This document shows positions 20,481 to 30,395 of a stretch of 64,000 bases of DNA, piece by piece. The stretch comes from Helicobacter bilis. GTDB lineage: Bacteria > Campylobacterota > Campylobacteria > Campylobacterales > Helicobacteraceae. The notes below the pieces were generated by a model that ran no database searches, was not told the origin of the DNA, and worked only from the letters and a program-made list of their open reading frames with translations. The position numbers and the translations under genes were made by a program. Position 1 is the first letter of the stretch, and each line of letters starts with the position of its first letter. The stretch covers positions 1,488,001-1,552,000 of the forward strand of contig NZ_CP019645.1 in NCBI RefSeq assembly GCF_001999985.1, written 5' to 3'.

Positions 20481-21425
20481 ATGGAAATCTTTGTGCGACA
20501 AAAGTTTCTTATTGCCTTATTTTTCATGCTTACTTGCTCTATGCAAGCCGCACCGCTTCTACCTTTCATTCAAGCAAAAGCAGATATTAATGAAGATAAA
20601 GTAGGCTGGGAGGTGGATCTAAACCGCATTGCCTTAAACTTCACACAAAGCTCTCTTAGCAATCAAAAGCTCTACACAAGCTTTTCTGATAGTAACTTAA
20701 AGGGTAACTCCCAACTTGCATTGCAATTCTTTTTTACTCTAAATGGCAATTTCTATGCCCCACGATTTGTAGTCTTTAACACCGCCTATGCAGAATATGG
20801 CTTTACACAAATCACGCAGACAAACAAAAGCATTGTTACCAACAAAAACCTTGATAAAATGGTATTTTCAACAGACTATACGCAAAGAATGTGGGACTTT
20901 GACTGGGGTTTTGAGATATTTGAGATGGGTCCTTATGTGCGGGCTTCCTATCAAACAGAGTTTAATCCAACGCCAAGTATAGGTCGCAGACATATCATAA
21001 ACTACATGGCAGGGGCAAAGCTCTTTGATGGTAGATATGTGAAAAATCTTTATTTTGACTTCTTTGGCGAATATGATTTTAATCCCATGACAAAGCTAAA
21101 TGGTGCAGGTTTAGAAGTGGGTGTATCGCTAGAGTATAGCTTAAATAAGAATGTGAAATGGACTTATACGATGAACTATAAAAAGTATATTTTCAATGCG
21201 AAAGATTCTAGAATCTCGCCTGATTATCAACTTTTGCTTGAAACTCGCATTGATGCAAAGCTATTTAGAAGTTTGAGTATCGCACCACTTTTGCGTTACT
21301 ATATGCTTAAAGCAAATGATATAGACTTGCCCGCATCAAACTTTATGGTTGGCGTATCGCTTAATTTTGGTAAAGTTTTGCTTCCACCACAACAAGCATT
21401 AAAAGATTATGAGTTTGTGTATTAG
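20481..21425 (+). CDS. putative outer-membrane beta-barrel protein
   Basis: 314 residues with a signal peptide (FLIALFFMLTCSMQAAP) and a barrel-like alternation of aromatic and polar residues up to a C-terminal tail. The overall size and the WEVDLNRIALNF opening suggest an epsilonproteobacterial barrel family. I considered phospholipase A1 but did not find its active-site signature. The ATG follows immediately after the stop of the small upstream gene. Confidence 0.55.
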   Translation: MEIFVRQKFLIALFFMLTCSMQAAPLLPFIQAKADINEDKVGWEVDLNRIALNFTQSSLSNQKLYTSFSDSNLKGNSQLALQFFFTLNGNFYAPRFVVFNTAYAEYGFTQITQTNKSIVTNKNLDKMVFSTDYTQRMWDFDWGFEIFEMGPYVRASYQTEFNPTPSIGRRHIINYMAGAKLFDGRYVKNLYFDFFGEYDFNPMTKLNGAGLEVGVSLEYSLNKNVKWTYTMNYKKYIFNAKDSRISPDYQLLLETRIDAKLFRSLSIAPLLRYYMLKANDIDLPASNFMVGVSLNFGKVLLPPQQALKDYEFVY

Positions 21426-21501
21426 ATTTATAATGCAGGGCTAAGTTATTAGCGATTTTATGCTTTAATTGTATCTTAATATTTCGTAAGGACGAGAATT
21501 G

Positions 21502-22968
21502 ATGAGCGATACAAAGCCAAATGATGAGATACTAACACTCTTAGAGCAATACGCCACACAAAAAAGATTCTATGGTAAATCTTATCCTAAGATCCCATTT
21601 GTATTTTCACATAATGAGAGAGATTTTATCGTAGAAGAGATTCCACTCTATCCTTTTAGTAATACTGGAGAGCATAGAATCTTAAAAGTGAGAAAAAAGA
21701 ATATAAGCACACTAGAGTGTGTGAAGCTTATCGCACAAGCCCTACATATCAAAGAAAGGGATATCGGCTATGCTGGATTAAAGGATAAACACGCCCTTAC
21801 TTATCAGCACATTTCAGTCCCAAATAAAGCATTTAAAGCCTATGAAAATAATCTACACAAGATAGATCAAATAAAGATTCTAGAATCTTATCTGCATGGG
21901 AATAAAATAAAAATAGGACATTTACAAGGCAATAAGTTTTTTATCCGCTTAAAAAAGGTTACCCCGCAAAGCTTTGAGCGGCTAAAAGAAGAAGCACTTC
22001 TAGCACAAAAGCAGGGCTTTCCAAACTTTTTTGGCTATCAAAGATTTGGTAATTTTGGGGATAACTATATGCAGGCATTACAGATTAAAAAGCCCCCAAA
22101 TAAACAAAATCCATTAGAGCAACTGCTTATATCAAGTCTGCAAAGCGTATGCTTTAATCTATGGCTTGAAGAGCGACTAAAGATAAGCAATATCATGCAA
22201 AGTTTCAGTCTTAAAGATTCTATACAAGCACTCTCTAGCATGTATAATATCACTATGGATAGAGAGATTTTTGAGATTTTGCACTCACAAGCCCTGCCAC
22301 TCACACCACTCATAGGCGATGTGTGTATGCACTATCCACATGGGAAATTTTTCTACTTTGGAGATAAAAGGTTAAATGACATACAAGAGATAAATTATGC
22401 TAAGACTATATTAAATGATACAGAGAGATTAAAGAATGGGGATATTAGTATCACAGGGCTATTAAGCGGTATGGATTGCAAAAAGATTCTAGAATCTCAT
22501 TTGTTTGAATGCGATTGTGAGTTTAAAGGGCAGAATAAGATTCGAGAAATTAATCTAAATAGCGTGGATTTTAAGCAGAATATAGAATCTAAGAATTATC
22601 ATGTTGAGCGTAGCAAAGCATCTAACACTTTAGAATCTAGAATAGATTTTTCGCCTACGGCTCAAAATGACAAGATTTCAGAATCTAAAAAAAATCTAAA
22701 GTCTCACACAACACAAAACCTAGAATCTAAAAACACTCAAAATAGAGTAAGACTAGCAAAGCAAGACGCATGTAGAATAGAAAAAAACTTTGCCTATCCC
22801 ATTATGGCAAATGGAGCGAGGCGATATGCGTGGGTATATCCAAGCGACTTATCTATCAAATACAACGCAGAAAAAGCACAAGTAGAAATCGCTTTTACAC
22901 TCCCAAGCGGTGCGTATGCCACAAGCTTTTTATCCTATATCAAAAATGGCGATGTGCGAGAATTTTAA
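21502..22968 (+). CDS. truD: tRNA pseudouridine-13 synthase TruD, with a repeat insertion
   Basis: It isomerises U13 of tRNA-Glu to pseudouridine. Family motifs are clear: GYAGLKDKHALT (catalytic Asp region, near residue 90), NFFGYQRFG near 175, and the C-terminal YAWVYPSDLSIKY. At about 488 residues it is roughly 100 longer than usual. The excess is a low-complexity block at about residues 345-430, just before the conserved C-terminus. It contains a palindromic repeat read as YHVERSKASNTL...FSPTAQNDK. The frame is kept. I start at ATG 21,502 (MSDTKPN) rather than TTG 21,499; AAGGACG is upstream. Confidence 0.93.
   Translation: MSDTKPNDEILTLLEQYATQKRFYGKSYPKIPFVFSHNERDFIVEEIPLYPFSNTGEHRILKVRKKNISTLECVKLIAQALHIKERDIGYAGLKDKHALTYQHISVPNKAFKAYENNLHKIDQIKILESYLHGNKIKIGHLQGNKFFIRLKKVTPQSFERLKEEALLAQKQGFPNFFGYQRFGNFGDNYMQALQIKKPPNKQNPLEQLLISSLQSVCFNLWLEERLKISNIMQSFSLKDSIQALSSMYNITMDREIFEILHSQALPLTPLIGDVCMHYPHGKFFYFGDKRLNDIQEINYAKTILNDTERLKNGDISITGLLSGMDCKKILESHLFECDCEFKGQNKIREINLNSVDFKQNIESKNYHVERSKASNTLESRIDFSPTAQNDKISESKKNLKSHTTQNLESKNTQNRVRLAKQDACRIEKNFAYPIMANGARRYAWVYPSDLSIKYNAEKAQVEIAFTLPSGAYATSFLSYIKNGDVREF
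22597..22674 (+). repeat. palindromic element inserted in frame in truD
   Basis: Left arm 22597-22623 (core TCATGTTGAGCG) and right arm 22644-22674 (reverse of TGTCATTTTGAGC...). Together they form an imperfect inverted repeat of 78 bases. The same element appears at 52,355-52,427 and 62,026-62,113. Confidence 0.8.
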
Positions 22969-22996
22969 TGTAAAAAATATTCAATAAAGGAAAAAT

Positions 22997-24424
22997 ATGC
23001 AATCTCTATATATACATATACCTTATATTTGTGCCATTATTTGCTTATTTATCATGCTTTTTTCATACAGAAAGAAGCTGAAAGATTTACGCATAAAAGA
23101 AGCATTAAACGAACAAGCCATTTTGCTTACAAATAAACATTATGAAGAAAAAATACAAGACTTACAACACACATTAACAGCCACAAAAAGCGAATATCTA
23201 ACACAATTAGAATCACTTAAAAAAGAACACACGCTAAATCTAACAAATGCCTTACAAGAGAGGGAAAACGCCCTAAAAGCCCAATACACACAAAAGCAAG
23301 AACTCATGCAAGAGCTACTACAAACTAACCAAGAAAAACACACCGCATTAATGACACAAAGATTCTATGAAATAAGCGAGCAGTTATTAGAAGAGAAAAA
23401 TCGCCAATTCCAAGAAAAGCAAACCGATAGCTTAAAGCCGCTTTGCGATGAGATTATACGATTTAAAACAGAGATAGCACAGCACACAAAGGACAATCAA
23501 GAGCGACACATTGCCTTGAATACCGAGATTAAGCACCTAAAAGAAGCAAGCCTTAAAATATCAGCCGATGCGACCAATCTAGCAAACGCAATGCGTGGAG
23601 ATTCTAAACTGCAAGGGCAATGGGGCGAGGTGATTTTAGAGCGATTGCTTGAATCTAGCGGTTTGCAAAAGGATAGGGAATACTATACGCAGGTATTTGT
23701 GAAGAATGAAGCAAAAGAGATTTTGAGACCTGATGTTGTGATACATTTGCCGAATAATCGCTTTGTAGTTGTGGATTCTAAAGTGAGTTTGAGTGCGTAT
23801 GAGAGATTTTTCAATGCGACAGATTCTAAAGAAATGCACCTAAACGCACATATCGAGAGTGTGAAAAATCATATAAAAAGCCTTTCACTCAAGCAATATC
23901 AGCATTGCATTGAAGGGGGACAGCTTGATTTTGTGATTATGTTTATGCCATTAGAAGGGGCGTATAGTGCGATTTTACAGCATGATATGCAGCTATTTTT
24001 AGATTCTTATAATAAGGGCATTATCCTTGCTGCCCCAACGACTCTTATGGTGATTTTGCGGCTTATCCATCATATTTGGAGTAATGAAGCAAAGGATAAA
24101 AATATCACAAAGATTCTGCAAGAATGCGTAAAACTTATTAAAAAATTTGATGGCTTTACAGAGAGTATGGAAAAAATTAGCCGTGCTTTAGAAACTGCCC
24201 AAAATGCGTATGAAAAAGCCGAGATTCAGATAAGAGGTCGCGGCTCACTTGGCAGTTATATCAAGAATCTAGACAACTACATGTCCCAAATCACAACGGA
24301 TACAAAACCACAAACAAGCCCAAAAAACAATAAAGCATTAGAATCACATATTAACAAAGAAGAAGAACATATACAAAATGACACTATGCCAGAAACCACA
24401 GACGATGAAAAAATCGCATTGTAG
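22997..24424 (+). CDS. rmuC: DNA recombination protein RmuC
   Basis: 475 residues: an N-terminal membrane anchor (about 5-22), a long coiled coil (about 25-180), and then the RmuC nuclease-like domain (QGQWGEVILERLLESSGL near 215; LRPDVVIHLPNNRFVVVDSK near 245; FMPLEGAYSAIL). RmuC limits inversions and rearrangements at repeats. The C-terminus is low-complexity. ATG 22,997 has AAAGGAAAAA upstream and lies 28 bases after truD. Confidence 0.92.
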   Translation: MQSLYIHIPYICAIICLFIMLFSYRKKLKDLRIKEALNEQAILLTNKHYEEKIQDLQHTLTATKSEYLTQLESLKKEHTLNLTNALQERENALKAQYTQKQELMQELLQTNQEKHTALMTQRFYEISEQLLEEKNRQFQEKQTDSLKPLCDEIIRFKTEIAQHTKDNQERHIALNTEIKHLKEASLKISADATNLANAMRGDSKLQGQWGEVILERLLESSGLQKDREYYTQVFVKNEAKEILRPDVVIHLPNNRFVVVDSKVSLSAYERFFNATDSKEMHLNAHIESVKNHIKSLSLKQYQHCIEGGQLDFVIMFMPLEGAYSAILQHDMQLFLDSYNKGIILAAPTTLMVILRLIHHIWSNEAKDKNITKILQECVKLIKKFDGFTESMEKISRALETAQNAYEKAEIQIRGRGSLGSYIKNLDNYMSQITTDTKPQTSPKNNKALESHINKEEEHIQNDTMPETTDDEKIAL

Positions 24425-24854
24425 TTTAGCTTCTTATCTCTTTTTTACACACATAAGCATGCGAGAGTATGGCGCTTGGGGTTTAAGTTTATGAAACAAT
24501 CTTTCTATAAAGAATTCTTAGTTCCATATAAATAAAAAGGAATTGAACCCAAAAATTCAGTATCAAACGCATGAGTATAAGGAGTTTTTAGGTGCATTTC
24601 TATTCACGCAAACTAAGTAAATTCCGAACTTCAAACATCCCAAGGTTATGCTGTGCTTATTTTTTTGTGTATTTGAGAGTGTAGAAACCAAATACATAAA
24701 ACTTGCTTTCAGCTATCTCGAGATGATACGCTATTCAATTTCTTAGAATAAGGTATAAGATTATTGACATACAATTCACATTAACAATAAAAGATCTATA
24801 TGTAATTTTGTTTATACACTCGTAAGGAGTATGGCAAAAACAATAAAAATACCC
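24425..24854 (+). other. intergenic region, no feature seen
   Basis: 430 AT-rich bases between convergent rmuC and the argF-linked gene. I see no ORF, RNA gene or clear terminator. Confidence 0.4.
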
Positions 24855-25298
24855 TTACAACTTAAATATACTATCCAGTCGTAAGAAAAGATTTGGGTGT
24901 GCCAACTTAATATTCTTTGCAAATGCCTTTGCATCAATATCTTGAATATTTCCATTTGATTGCTTGTAGGAATGAAACTCATGCAGGGCTACTGCCATTG
25001 TATCTTCTAAATCAATTGGCATAAGCTCTCTTATCTCATATCGTAAAAGCATTAAAAACTTCTCTTCATTATGCTGTTGAACATGTCCTAAAAGATTCTG
25101 CAGGGCAAATTGTGGCAGGGCGACAAATTCCTTTCCTTCTGTGGTCTTTAGAAACCACGCTTCATTTTCATTAAAATCCCCCTCTACAAACTCAAGCAGC
25201 CATCTAGCATCATCTAGCTTTGCCATATAGGCTACATTACTCAGAGTTTGCAGGCTTTCTACTAGCTTTTTCTTGTCGTATTTTGTTCGTTTAGCCAT
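24855..25298 (-). CDS. conserved hypothetical protein following argF
   Basis: 147 residues, soluble, starting [17 protein letters not shown]. It resembles a small epsilonproteobacterial family of unknown function (DUF2603/UPF0763-like, tentative) often found near argF. It overlaps the 3' end of argF by 37 bases, so the two are translationally coupled. No catalytic motif is visible. Confidence 0.65.
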   Translation of the reverse strand: MAKRTKYDKKKLVESLQTLSNVAYMAKLDDARWLLEFVEGDFNENEAWFLKTTEGKEFVALPQFALQNLLGHVQQHNEEKFLMLLRYEIRELMPIDLEDTMAVALHEFHSYKQSNGNIQDIDAKAFAKNIKLAHPNLFLRLDSIFKL

Positions 25299-26242
25299 AC
25301 CATTACTCCTTTTTGTGCGTGAAGTCTGTTGTGTGCTTCTTCAATAATCTTGCTTTGTTTCCCATCAATTACTTCTTCACTTACCTCTAATCCACGATAT
25401 GCAGGCAGACAATGCAAGAAAATCGCATTTTCATGTGCCAAAGACATGATTTTAGAATCTACCTTATAATCTTTAAAGTCCCACATACGCGTCTCTTTTT
25501 CGTTCTCTTGCCCCATTGACACCCAAGTATCTGTTGTGATAACATGTGCGTCTTTTGCAACACTAAAAATATCATCAGTGATGACTATTTTTGCACCACT
25601 CTCTTGTGCGTTTTTCTCTGCGATTTCTACAATATCCTTGCTAGGCATATACTTCTTAGGACAGGCAAGTCGTATCTCAAAGCCAAGCTTGGAAGCAAGC
25701 ATAAGCCATGAGTTTGCCATATTATTCCCATCGCCAATATAGGCTACAATGGGCTTTGCGATACTATTTTTTGCTCCCACTTCATGCAGTATAGAATCTG
25801 GCACAAATATACCGCATTCAATCATAGTGAGATAATCTGCTAAAAGCTGCATAGGGTGAAACACATCGCTAAGCCCATTAATCACAGGCACACTTGAAAA
25901 CCTAGCAAACTCTTCTAGCCTCTCGTGCATGTGTGTTCTCACCATAATCATATCCACCATAGAGCTAATCACAGCCGAGCTATCGCGGACGATTTCCCCT
26001 CTGCCAAGCTGTAATTCATTATTTGACAAAGAGATTCCAAAGCCACCTAGCTGATAGATCCCCACTTGAAAGCTCACACGAGTGCGAGTAGAGCTTTTCT
26101 CAAAAATCATTGCAAGGGTTTTGCCTTTTAAGTATGGTGTCGCAATGCCATTTGTATATTCAGTTTTAATTTTTATCGCAAGTGCAAGCATTTCTAGAAT
26201 CTCATGCTTTGTAAAATCATTGATAGTTAGAAAATGTCGCAT
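25262..26242 (-). CDS. argF: ornithine carbamoyltransferase
   Basis: 326 residues. It makes citrulline from ornithine and carbamoyl phosphate in arginine synthesis. The carbamoyl-phosphate site SSTRTR is near residue 51, followed by [11 protein letters not shown] near 130 and the ornithine-binding HCLPAYRG near 275. The start at 26,242 is preceded on the minus strand by AAGGATAAAC. It is followed by the overlapping small gene. Confidence 0.96.
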   Translation of the reverse strand: MRHFLTINDFTKHEILEMLALAIKIKTEYTNGIATPYLKGKTLAMIFEKSSTRTRVSFQVGIYQLGGFGISLSNNELQLGRGEIVRDSSAVISSMVDMIMVRTHMHERLEEFARFSSVPVINGLSDVFHPMQLLADYLTMIECGIFVPDSILHEVGAKNSIAKPIVAYIGDGNNMANSWLMLASKLGFEIRLACPKKYMPSKDIVEIAEKNAQESGAKIVITDDIFSVAKDAHVITTDTWVSMGQENEKETRMWDFKDYKVDSKIMSLAHENAIFLHCLPAYRGLEVSEEVIDGKQSKIIEEAHNRLHAQKGVMVWLNEQNTTRKS

Positions 26243-26568
26243 GTTTATCCTTCATATCGCAATAAAGTAAAAGTGTAATATTACAATAAAACGCTAGAAA
26301 AATAGCTTTTTATAGAGAATTTCAAGGCTTTCTTGTCAGATTTATGTTGGATTCTATTTTTTTGCCAAAGCAAGTATAAAGTTTTATTCTTGTCATCAAT
26401 GCTTAGTGTTAAGACGACTAAAATTTGACAAAAATAAGTCGAAATTGCGACATCAATTATATTTTTGTATCCTATGAGTTCATACAGAAAATCCTAATAT
26501 GCAAAATAATTTTACATTATTAAACCAACTCAAAATTCGCATTAACACAAAATTTATCCCCATTTTTC

Positions 26569-26591
26569 GTAGCTATAAAGCTTTATGCTAC
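26569..26591. promoter_or_regulatory. palindrome overlapping the promoter of the phosphomannomutase gene
   Basis: GTAGC...GCTAC arms surround the perfect 12-bp palindrome ATAAAGCTTTAT. TACAAT (26589-26594) overlaps its right end and would serve as the -10 about 30 bases before the ATG. This layout fits an operator. The rest of 26,243-26,568 shows nothing else. Confidence 0.4.
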
Positions 26592-26623
26592 AATATGTTT
26601 TATTTGAGTTTTAAGGGGAATGT

Positions 26624-28042
26624 ATGTCGATTTTTCGTGAATATGATATTCGAGGTATTTTTGAAGTTGATTTAACAAAAGAAGTGGTCGTAAAAATTGG
26701 CTATTTACTTGGAGAAGAGATTAAAAAGCATGATAATAAAGTCGCCATTGGATATGATGCAAGGACACATAGTCCTACTCTCTTTGAATGGCTTAGCTAT
26801 GGACTACAAGCAAGTGGATTAGAGGTCTTTAATCTCGGTATGATTCCCACGCCTGTTGCGTATTACTGCACTTTTAGCACAGAAATTAAAAGCTCGATTA
26901 TGATTACAGGCTCGCATAATCCACCGCAATACAATGGCTTTAAAATCACAATCAATAAAGCCCCATTTTATGGAGAACAGATTCAAACACTTGGCAGAAA
27001 AATGGCAAGTGCCAATGTGCCACATATCACACAAAAAGATTCAGTAAAGCTTAATGTTTTAGAATCTTACATAGATTACATGACAAAAGAGTTTGCGATA
27101 TTAAAGGATTTAAAAGAGACTATTATATTTGACTGCGGTAATGGCGTGGCGGGCATTGCTTTGACAAAGATTATAGAAAATCTAGGATTGAGGGCTATCC
27201 CCTTATACTTTGAGCCAGATGGCACTTTCCCAAATCATCATCCAGACCCAAGCGAAGAGCATAATCTAGTGGATATACAAAATGCCCTAAAAACGCATAA
27301 TGCTCATATTGGTATCGCATTTGATGGTGATGCTGATAGAGTAGCCCTAATCTCACAGAATCACAACTTTAAAGGCGATGAGTTGGCTATACTTTTCGCA
27401 CGAGACATTGCAAAGACTATTACAAATCCAACGATAATAGGCGAGGTCAAATGCTCTCAAGTCATGTATGATTGCATTAATGCTATTGGCAAAAGCGTGA
27501 TGTATAAAACAGGACATAGCAACCTTAAAGTCAAGCTAAAAGAGTTAAACGCACAGCTTGCATGTGAGATGAGTGGGCATATATTCTTTAATGATAGGTA
27601 TTTTGGCTATGATGATGCGATATATGCGGCTTTAAGGATTCTAGAGCTAATCTATAAAGAGAAGCAAACTCATGAGAATCTAAAAACGCCCATTGAGACA
27701 TTAGAAGAAAGCATAAAATCCCTGCCAAAAACTTATAGCACACAAGAAGAGAAAATAAAAACAGATGAAGCACAGAAGTTTCACATTATAGCGAGTTTGC
27801 AGACTAGATTGCAAGAGATTCTAAAGGCGCAAAAAGAGGGCAAAAATACAGACTTTTCAGCAGATTTTCCTGAGATTGTAGAGATTATTAGCATTGATGG
27901 CGTGAGAGTTGTATTTAAAGATGGCTGGGGGCTTGTGCGTGCAAGTAATACGACACCCACACTTGTTACGCGTTTTGAAGCCTATACAGAAGAGAAGTTA
28001 TCGCTCTATAAACAAGCACTTTTAAGCTTAATCAAGCAATGA
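26624..28042 (+). CDS. phosphomannomutase/phosphoglucomutase
   Basis: 472 residues of the alpha-D-phosphohexomutase family (AlgC/ManB type). It interconverts hexose-6-P and hexose-1-P for surface glycans. The phosphoserine loop TGSHNPPQ is near residue 98, the metal site DGDADR near 235, the sugar-binding EMSGH near 310, and the phosphate-binding RASNTTPTLVTRFEA near the end. An extra Lys/Glu-rich helix near 365-390 is a mild expansion. AAGGGG precedes ATG 26,624. Confidence 0.92.
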   Translation: MSIFREYDIRGIFEVDLTKEVVVKIGYLLGEEIKKHDNKVAIGYDARTHSPTLFEWLSYGLQASGLEVFNLGMIPTPVAYYCTFSTEIKSSIMITGSHNPPQYNGFKITINKAPFYGEQIQTLGRKMASANVPHITQKDSVKLNVLESYIDYMTKEFAILKDLKETIIFDCGNGVAGIALTKIIENLGLRAIPLYFEPDGTFPNHHPDPSEEHNLVDIQNALKTHNAHIGIAFDGDADRVALISQNHNFKGDELAILFARDIAKTITNPTIIGEVKCSQVMYDCINAIGKSVMYKTGHSNLKVKLKELNAQLACEMSGHIFFNDRYFGYDDAIYAALRILELIYKEKQTHENLKTPIETLEESIKSLPKTYSTQEEKIKTDEAQKFHIIASLQTRLQEILKAQKEGKNTDFSADFPEIVEIISIDGVRVVFKDGWGLVRASNTTPTLVTRFEAYTEEKLSLYKQALLSLIKQ

Positions 28043-28063
28043 TGTAAATAAAAGGAATGCAAG

Positions 28064-29317
28064 ATGAAGCAACCCTTAAAAAAAGATATAGAATCTAAAA
28101 GCAAGGACTTTTCAGTAAGTAATACAGAAACTAGCTTTGATTCTAAAGTAGCACAAGATTACAATCACTTAGATTCTAATACGGGACAAAAAATACAGAA
28201 TCTAGATTCCACAACCCATACACAACAAAGCATAGAAAAAGACTTGCAAACATTAAGACAAAATATTGATTCTATTGACAAAGAGATCATACAGCTTTTA
28301 GATAAGAGATTAACTTTCGTGCAGCAAATTGGGCATTTAAAGGTTAAAAACAACGCAAGTATTTATCGCCCCGATAGAGAGAGAGCGATCATACAGAATC
28401 TTTTATCAATCACAAAGGAAAAAGGGCTAAAAAATCTCAATAAATCAATCATTGAAGCCATTTTTTATGAGATATTTGCCATTGCTAGAAATATTGAGAC
28501 GCCTCAAAAGATAGCTTTCCTAGGACCTATTGGCAGCTACACGCATCAAGCCGCTGAAAATCGCTTTGGTCCCTTAAGTGCGTATTTACCGCTAACAACC
28601 ATTAGTGCGGTGTTTGAAGCATTGCAAAGGGGCAATGCAAAATATGGGGTAATCCCGCTTGAAAACAACACAAATGGCATGGTAGGCGAGACAATCGACA
28701 ATCTAGCAAAGCATAATTTTAAGATTATAAACGAGATTATCCTGCCGATACATCATAGCTTTGCGACAAAGGAAAAACACATTAATGATATAAAGAAAAT
28801 CTATTCTAAAGACATTGCATTTGGGCAGTGTAGCAACTTTTTGCAAAGCTATCAACTGCATGAAATCGAGCATATTTCTGTGAGTTCCACAGCGTTTGGA
28901 GCAAAACTTGCAAGTAGTGAGAGTGGTAGTGCGGCAATCTGTTCTGAAATCGCTACAAAGCTATATAATCTCCCCATTATGTTTGCAAATATTGAGAATC
29001 ATTGCACAAATCAAACGAGATTTGTAATCATCAGCGACTTTACAAACGAAAAGGGACAGAATGATAAAACTTCTATTTTTGTAAGTATGAAAGACTTTGG
29101 AAAAGCTGGGGCATTATTTGGTCTTTTGCAAGACTTTAAAGACGAATCGATTAATATTACTAAGATAGATTCTAGACCGATACAGAGTGATGGGGCGTTT
29201 CACTCTGGATTCTATATGGATTTTTACGGACATAAAGATGATGAGAGTGTAAAGAGGTTGTTTGATAAAAGAGGCGATGAGATAAAATGGCTTGGCAGCT
29301 ACCCTGCGTTTGTGTAA
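28064..29317 (+). CDS. pheA: bifunctional chorismate mutase/prephenate dehydratase
   Basis: 417 residues. An AroQ chorismate-mutase domain (about 60-140, LRQNIDSIDKEIIQLLDKR) precedes a prephenate dehydratase domain (about 145-325, FLGPIGSYTHQAA; the substrate-binding TRF motif in NQTRFVIIS) and an ACT regulatory domain (about 335-417, GALFGLL and ESINITKIDSRP). It converts chorismate to phenylpyruvate. The first 55 residues are an extra low-complexity leader built from D/S/N-rich DNA words, missing from ordinary family members. It starts 21 bases after the mutase gene, in the same direction. Confidence 0.93.
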   Translation: MKQPLKKDIESKSKDFSVSNTETSFDSKVAQDYNHLDSNTGQKIQNLDSTTHTQQSIEKDLQTLRQNIDSIDKEIIQLLDKRLTFVQQIGHLKVKNNASIYRPDRERAIIQNLLSITKEKGLKNLNKSIIEAIFYEIFAIARNIETPQKIAFLGPIGSYTHQAAENRFGPLSAYLPLTTISAVFEALQRGNAKYGVIPLENNTNGMVGETIDNLAKHNFKIINEIILPIHHSFATKEKHINDIKKIYSKDIAFGQCSNFLQSYQLHEIEHISVSSTAFGAKLASSESGSAAICSEIATKLYNLPIMFANIENHCTNQTRFVIISDFTNEKGQNDKTSIFVSMKDFGKAGALFGLLQDFKDESINITKIDSRPIQSDGAFHSGFYMDFYGHKDDESVKRLFDKRGDEIKWLGSYPAFV

Positions 29318-29468
29318 AAAAAGTATAAAATATCGCTCAATGAAAAACTATAAAATGCACCTTGAAATTATATATTTTGTTAAATCGCTATAAAAATATC
29401 ACAAAACAAATAGATACTAGAAACTTTTATGATACTATAACTTCATATAAATTTAAGGTTTATTATTG

Positions 29469-30395
29469 ATGGCAAAACACCCTTTGACATATCAAAATAC
29501 TAAACAAGATATATATATATATATATATATAGCAGGACACTCTGGATGTCAGCTAGAAATTATCAATAATCACACAATTTTAAAAACCACTACAAATAAA
29601 GACTACAAAGCTAGACTAAAAAAGCAATGCGAGAAGCAAATATTATTTGCTAATATGTATGACAACCATGACAAGATTCTAATCCCACAAGTTTTACAGC
29701 AATATTGGGAAACTAAGGATAATGAAAAAGTTGGCTTTTCAATGCCTTATTATTATGCAAGTGATTTTATTGTATTTTTTGAAAACGCTACAATTACAAG
29801 TATCGCTCAAACCATGCGTATTTTATTGCAATTTATTGAAAATAATCTAAAAGATTCTATATATACAACTATAAATAAAGAAATATTCTGTAATAAATAC
29901 GATGAGGTTGCACAAAAGATAAATACATGTAAAAACAAATCTCTAACCCTATGTTTAGATTCTATAAAAAGGGATTTAAAAGAACTTCCAAATGAGATTA
30001 CCCTGCCGCTTGGAAGATGTCATGGAGACCTTACTTTTTCAAATATTTTATTCTCAAACGACAAGATTATACTTATTGATTTTTTAGATAATTTTATTGA
30101 AACGCCCTTGCAAGATATTGTAAAGCTTAGGCAGGATACAAAGCATAAATGGAGTGTAATGTTGTATGAAAGAAGTTATGATAAAACTAAAATTGCAATG
30201 CTTTTATGCTACTTAGATGAAATGATAGATAAGCATTTTATGCAATATGAATTTTATAGAAAATATTACACCATTTTTCAAAAAATAAATCTTTTTAGAA
30301 TCCTTCCCTACGCAAAAGATAATCACATTTTTGATTATGTGGTTACTGAAATTCTCAATCTCAACATAAAGGATACAATATGTCAAACATATTAA
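29469..30395 (+). CDS. choline/aminoglycoside-kinase-like (LicA-like) phosphotransferase, phase-variable
   Basis: A protein of about 308 residues with the APH-fold kinase signature: catalytic loop RCHGDLTFSNIL near residue 190 and metal-binding LIDFLDNF near 210. An (AT)11 dinucleotide tract near the 5' end is read as IYIYIYI at about residues 15-21. The frame is ON in this copy, and loss or gain of one AT would shift it. I use ATG 29,469 with AAGG upstream. It lies in a glycan cluster and its end overlaps the epimerase start by 16 bases. By analogy with phase-variable LicA kinases it may phosphorylate a surface substituent precursor; the substrate is unknown. Confidence 0.72.
   Translation: MAKHPLTYQNTKQDIYIYIYIAGHSGCQLEIINNHTILKTTTNKDYKARLKKQCEKQILFANMYDNHDKILIPQVLQQYWETKDNEKVGFSMPYYYASDFIVFFENATITSIAQTMRILLQFIENNLKDSIYTTINKEIFCNKYDEVAQKINTCKNKSLTLCLDSIKRDLKELPNEITLPLGRCHGDLTFSNILFSNDKIILIDFLDNFIETPLQDIVKLRQDTKHKWSVMLYERSYDKTKIAMLLCYLDEMIDKHFMQYEFYRKYYTIFQKINLFRILPYAKDNHIFDYVVTEILNLNIKDTICQTY
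29509..29530 (+). repeat. (AT)11 dinucleotide tract
   Basis: Eleven AT units within the 5' coding part of the kinase gene. A one-unit change alters the frame by two bases. Confidence 0.88.

Noticed and set aside
20481..21425. Phospholipase A1 (pldA)
   Set aside because: A barrel of suitable size, but the Asn-x-Ser and His-x-Ser active-site motifs were not found.
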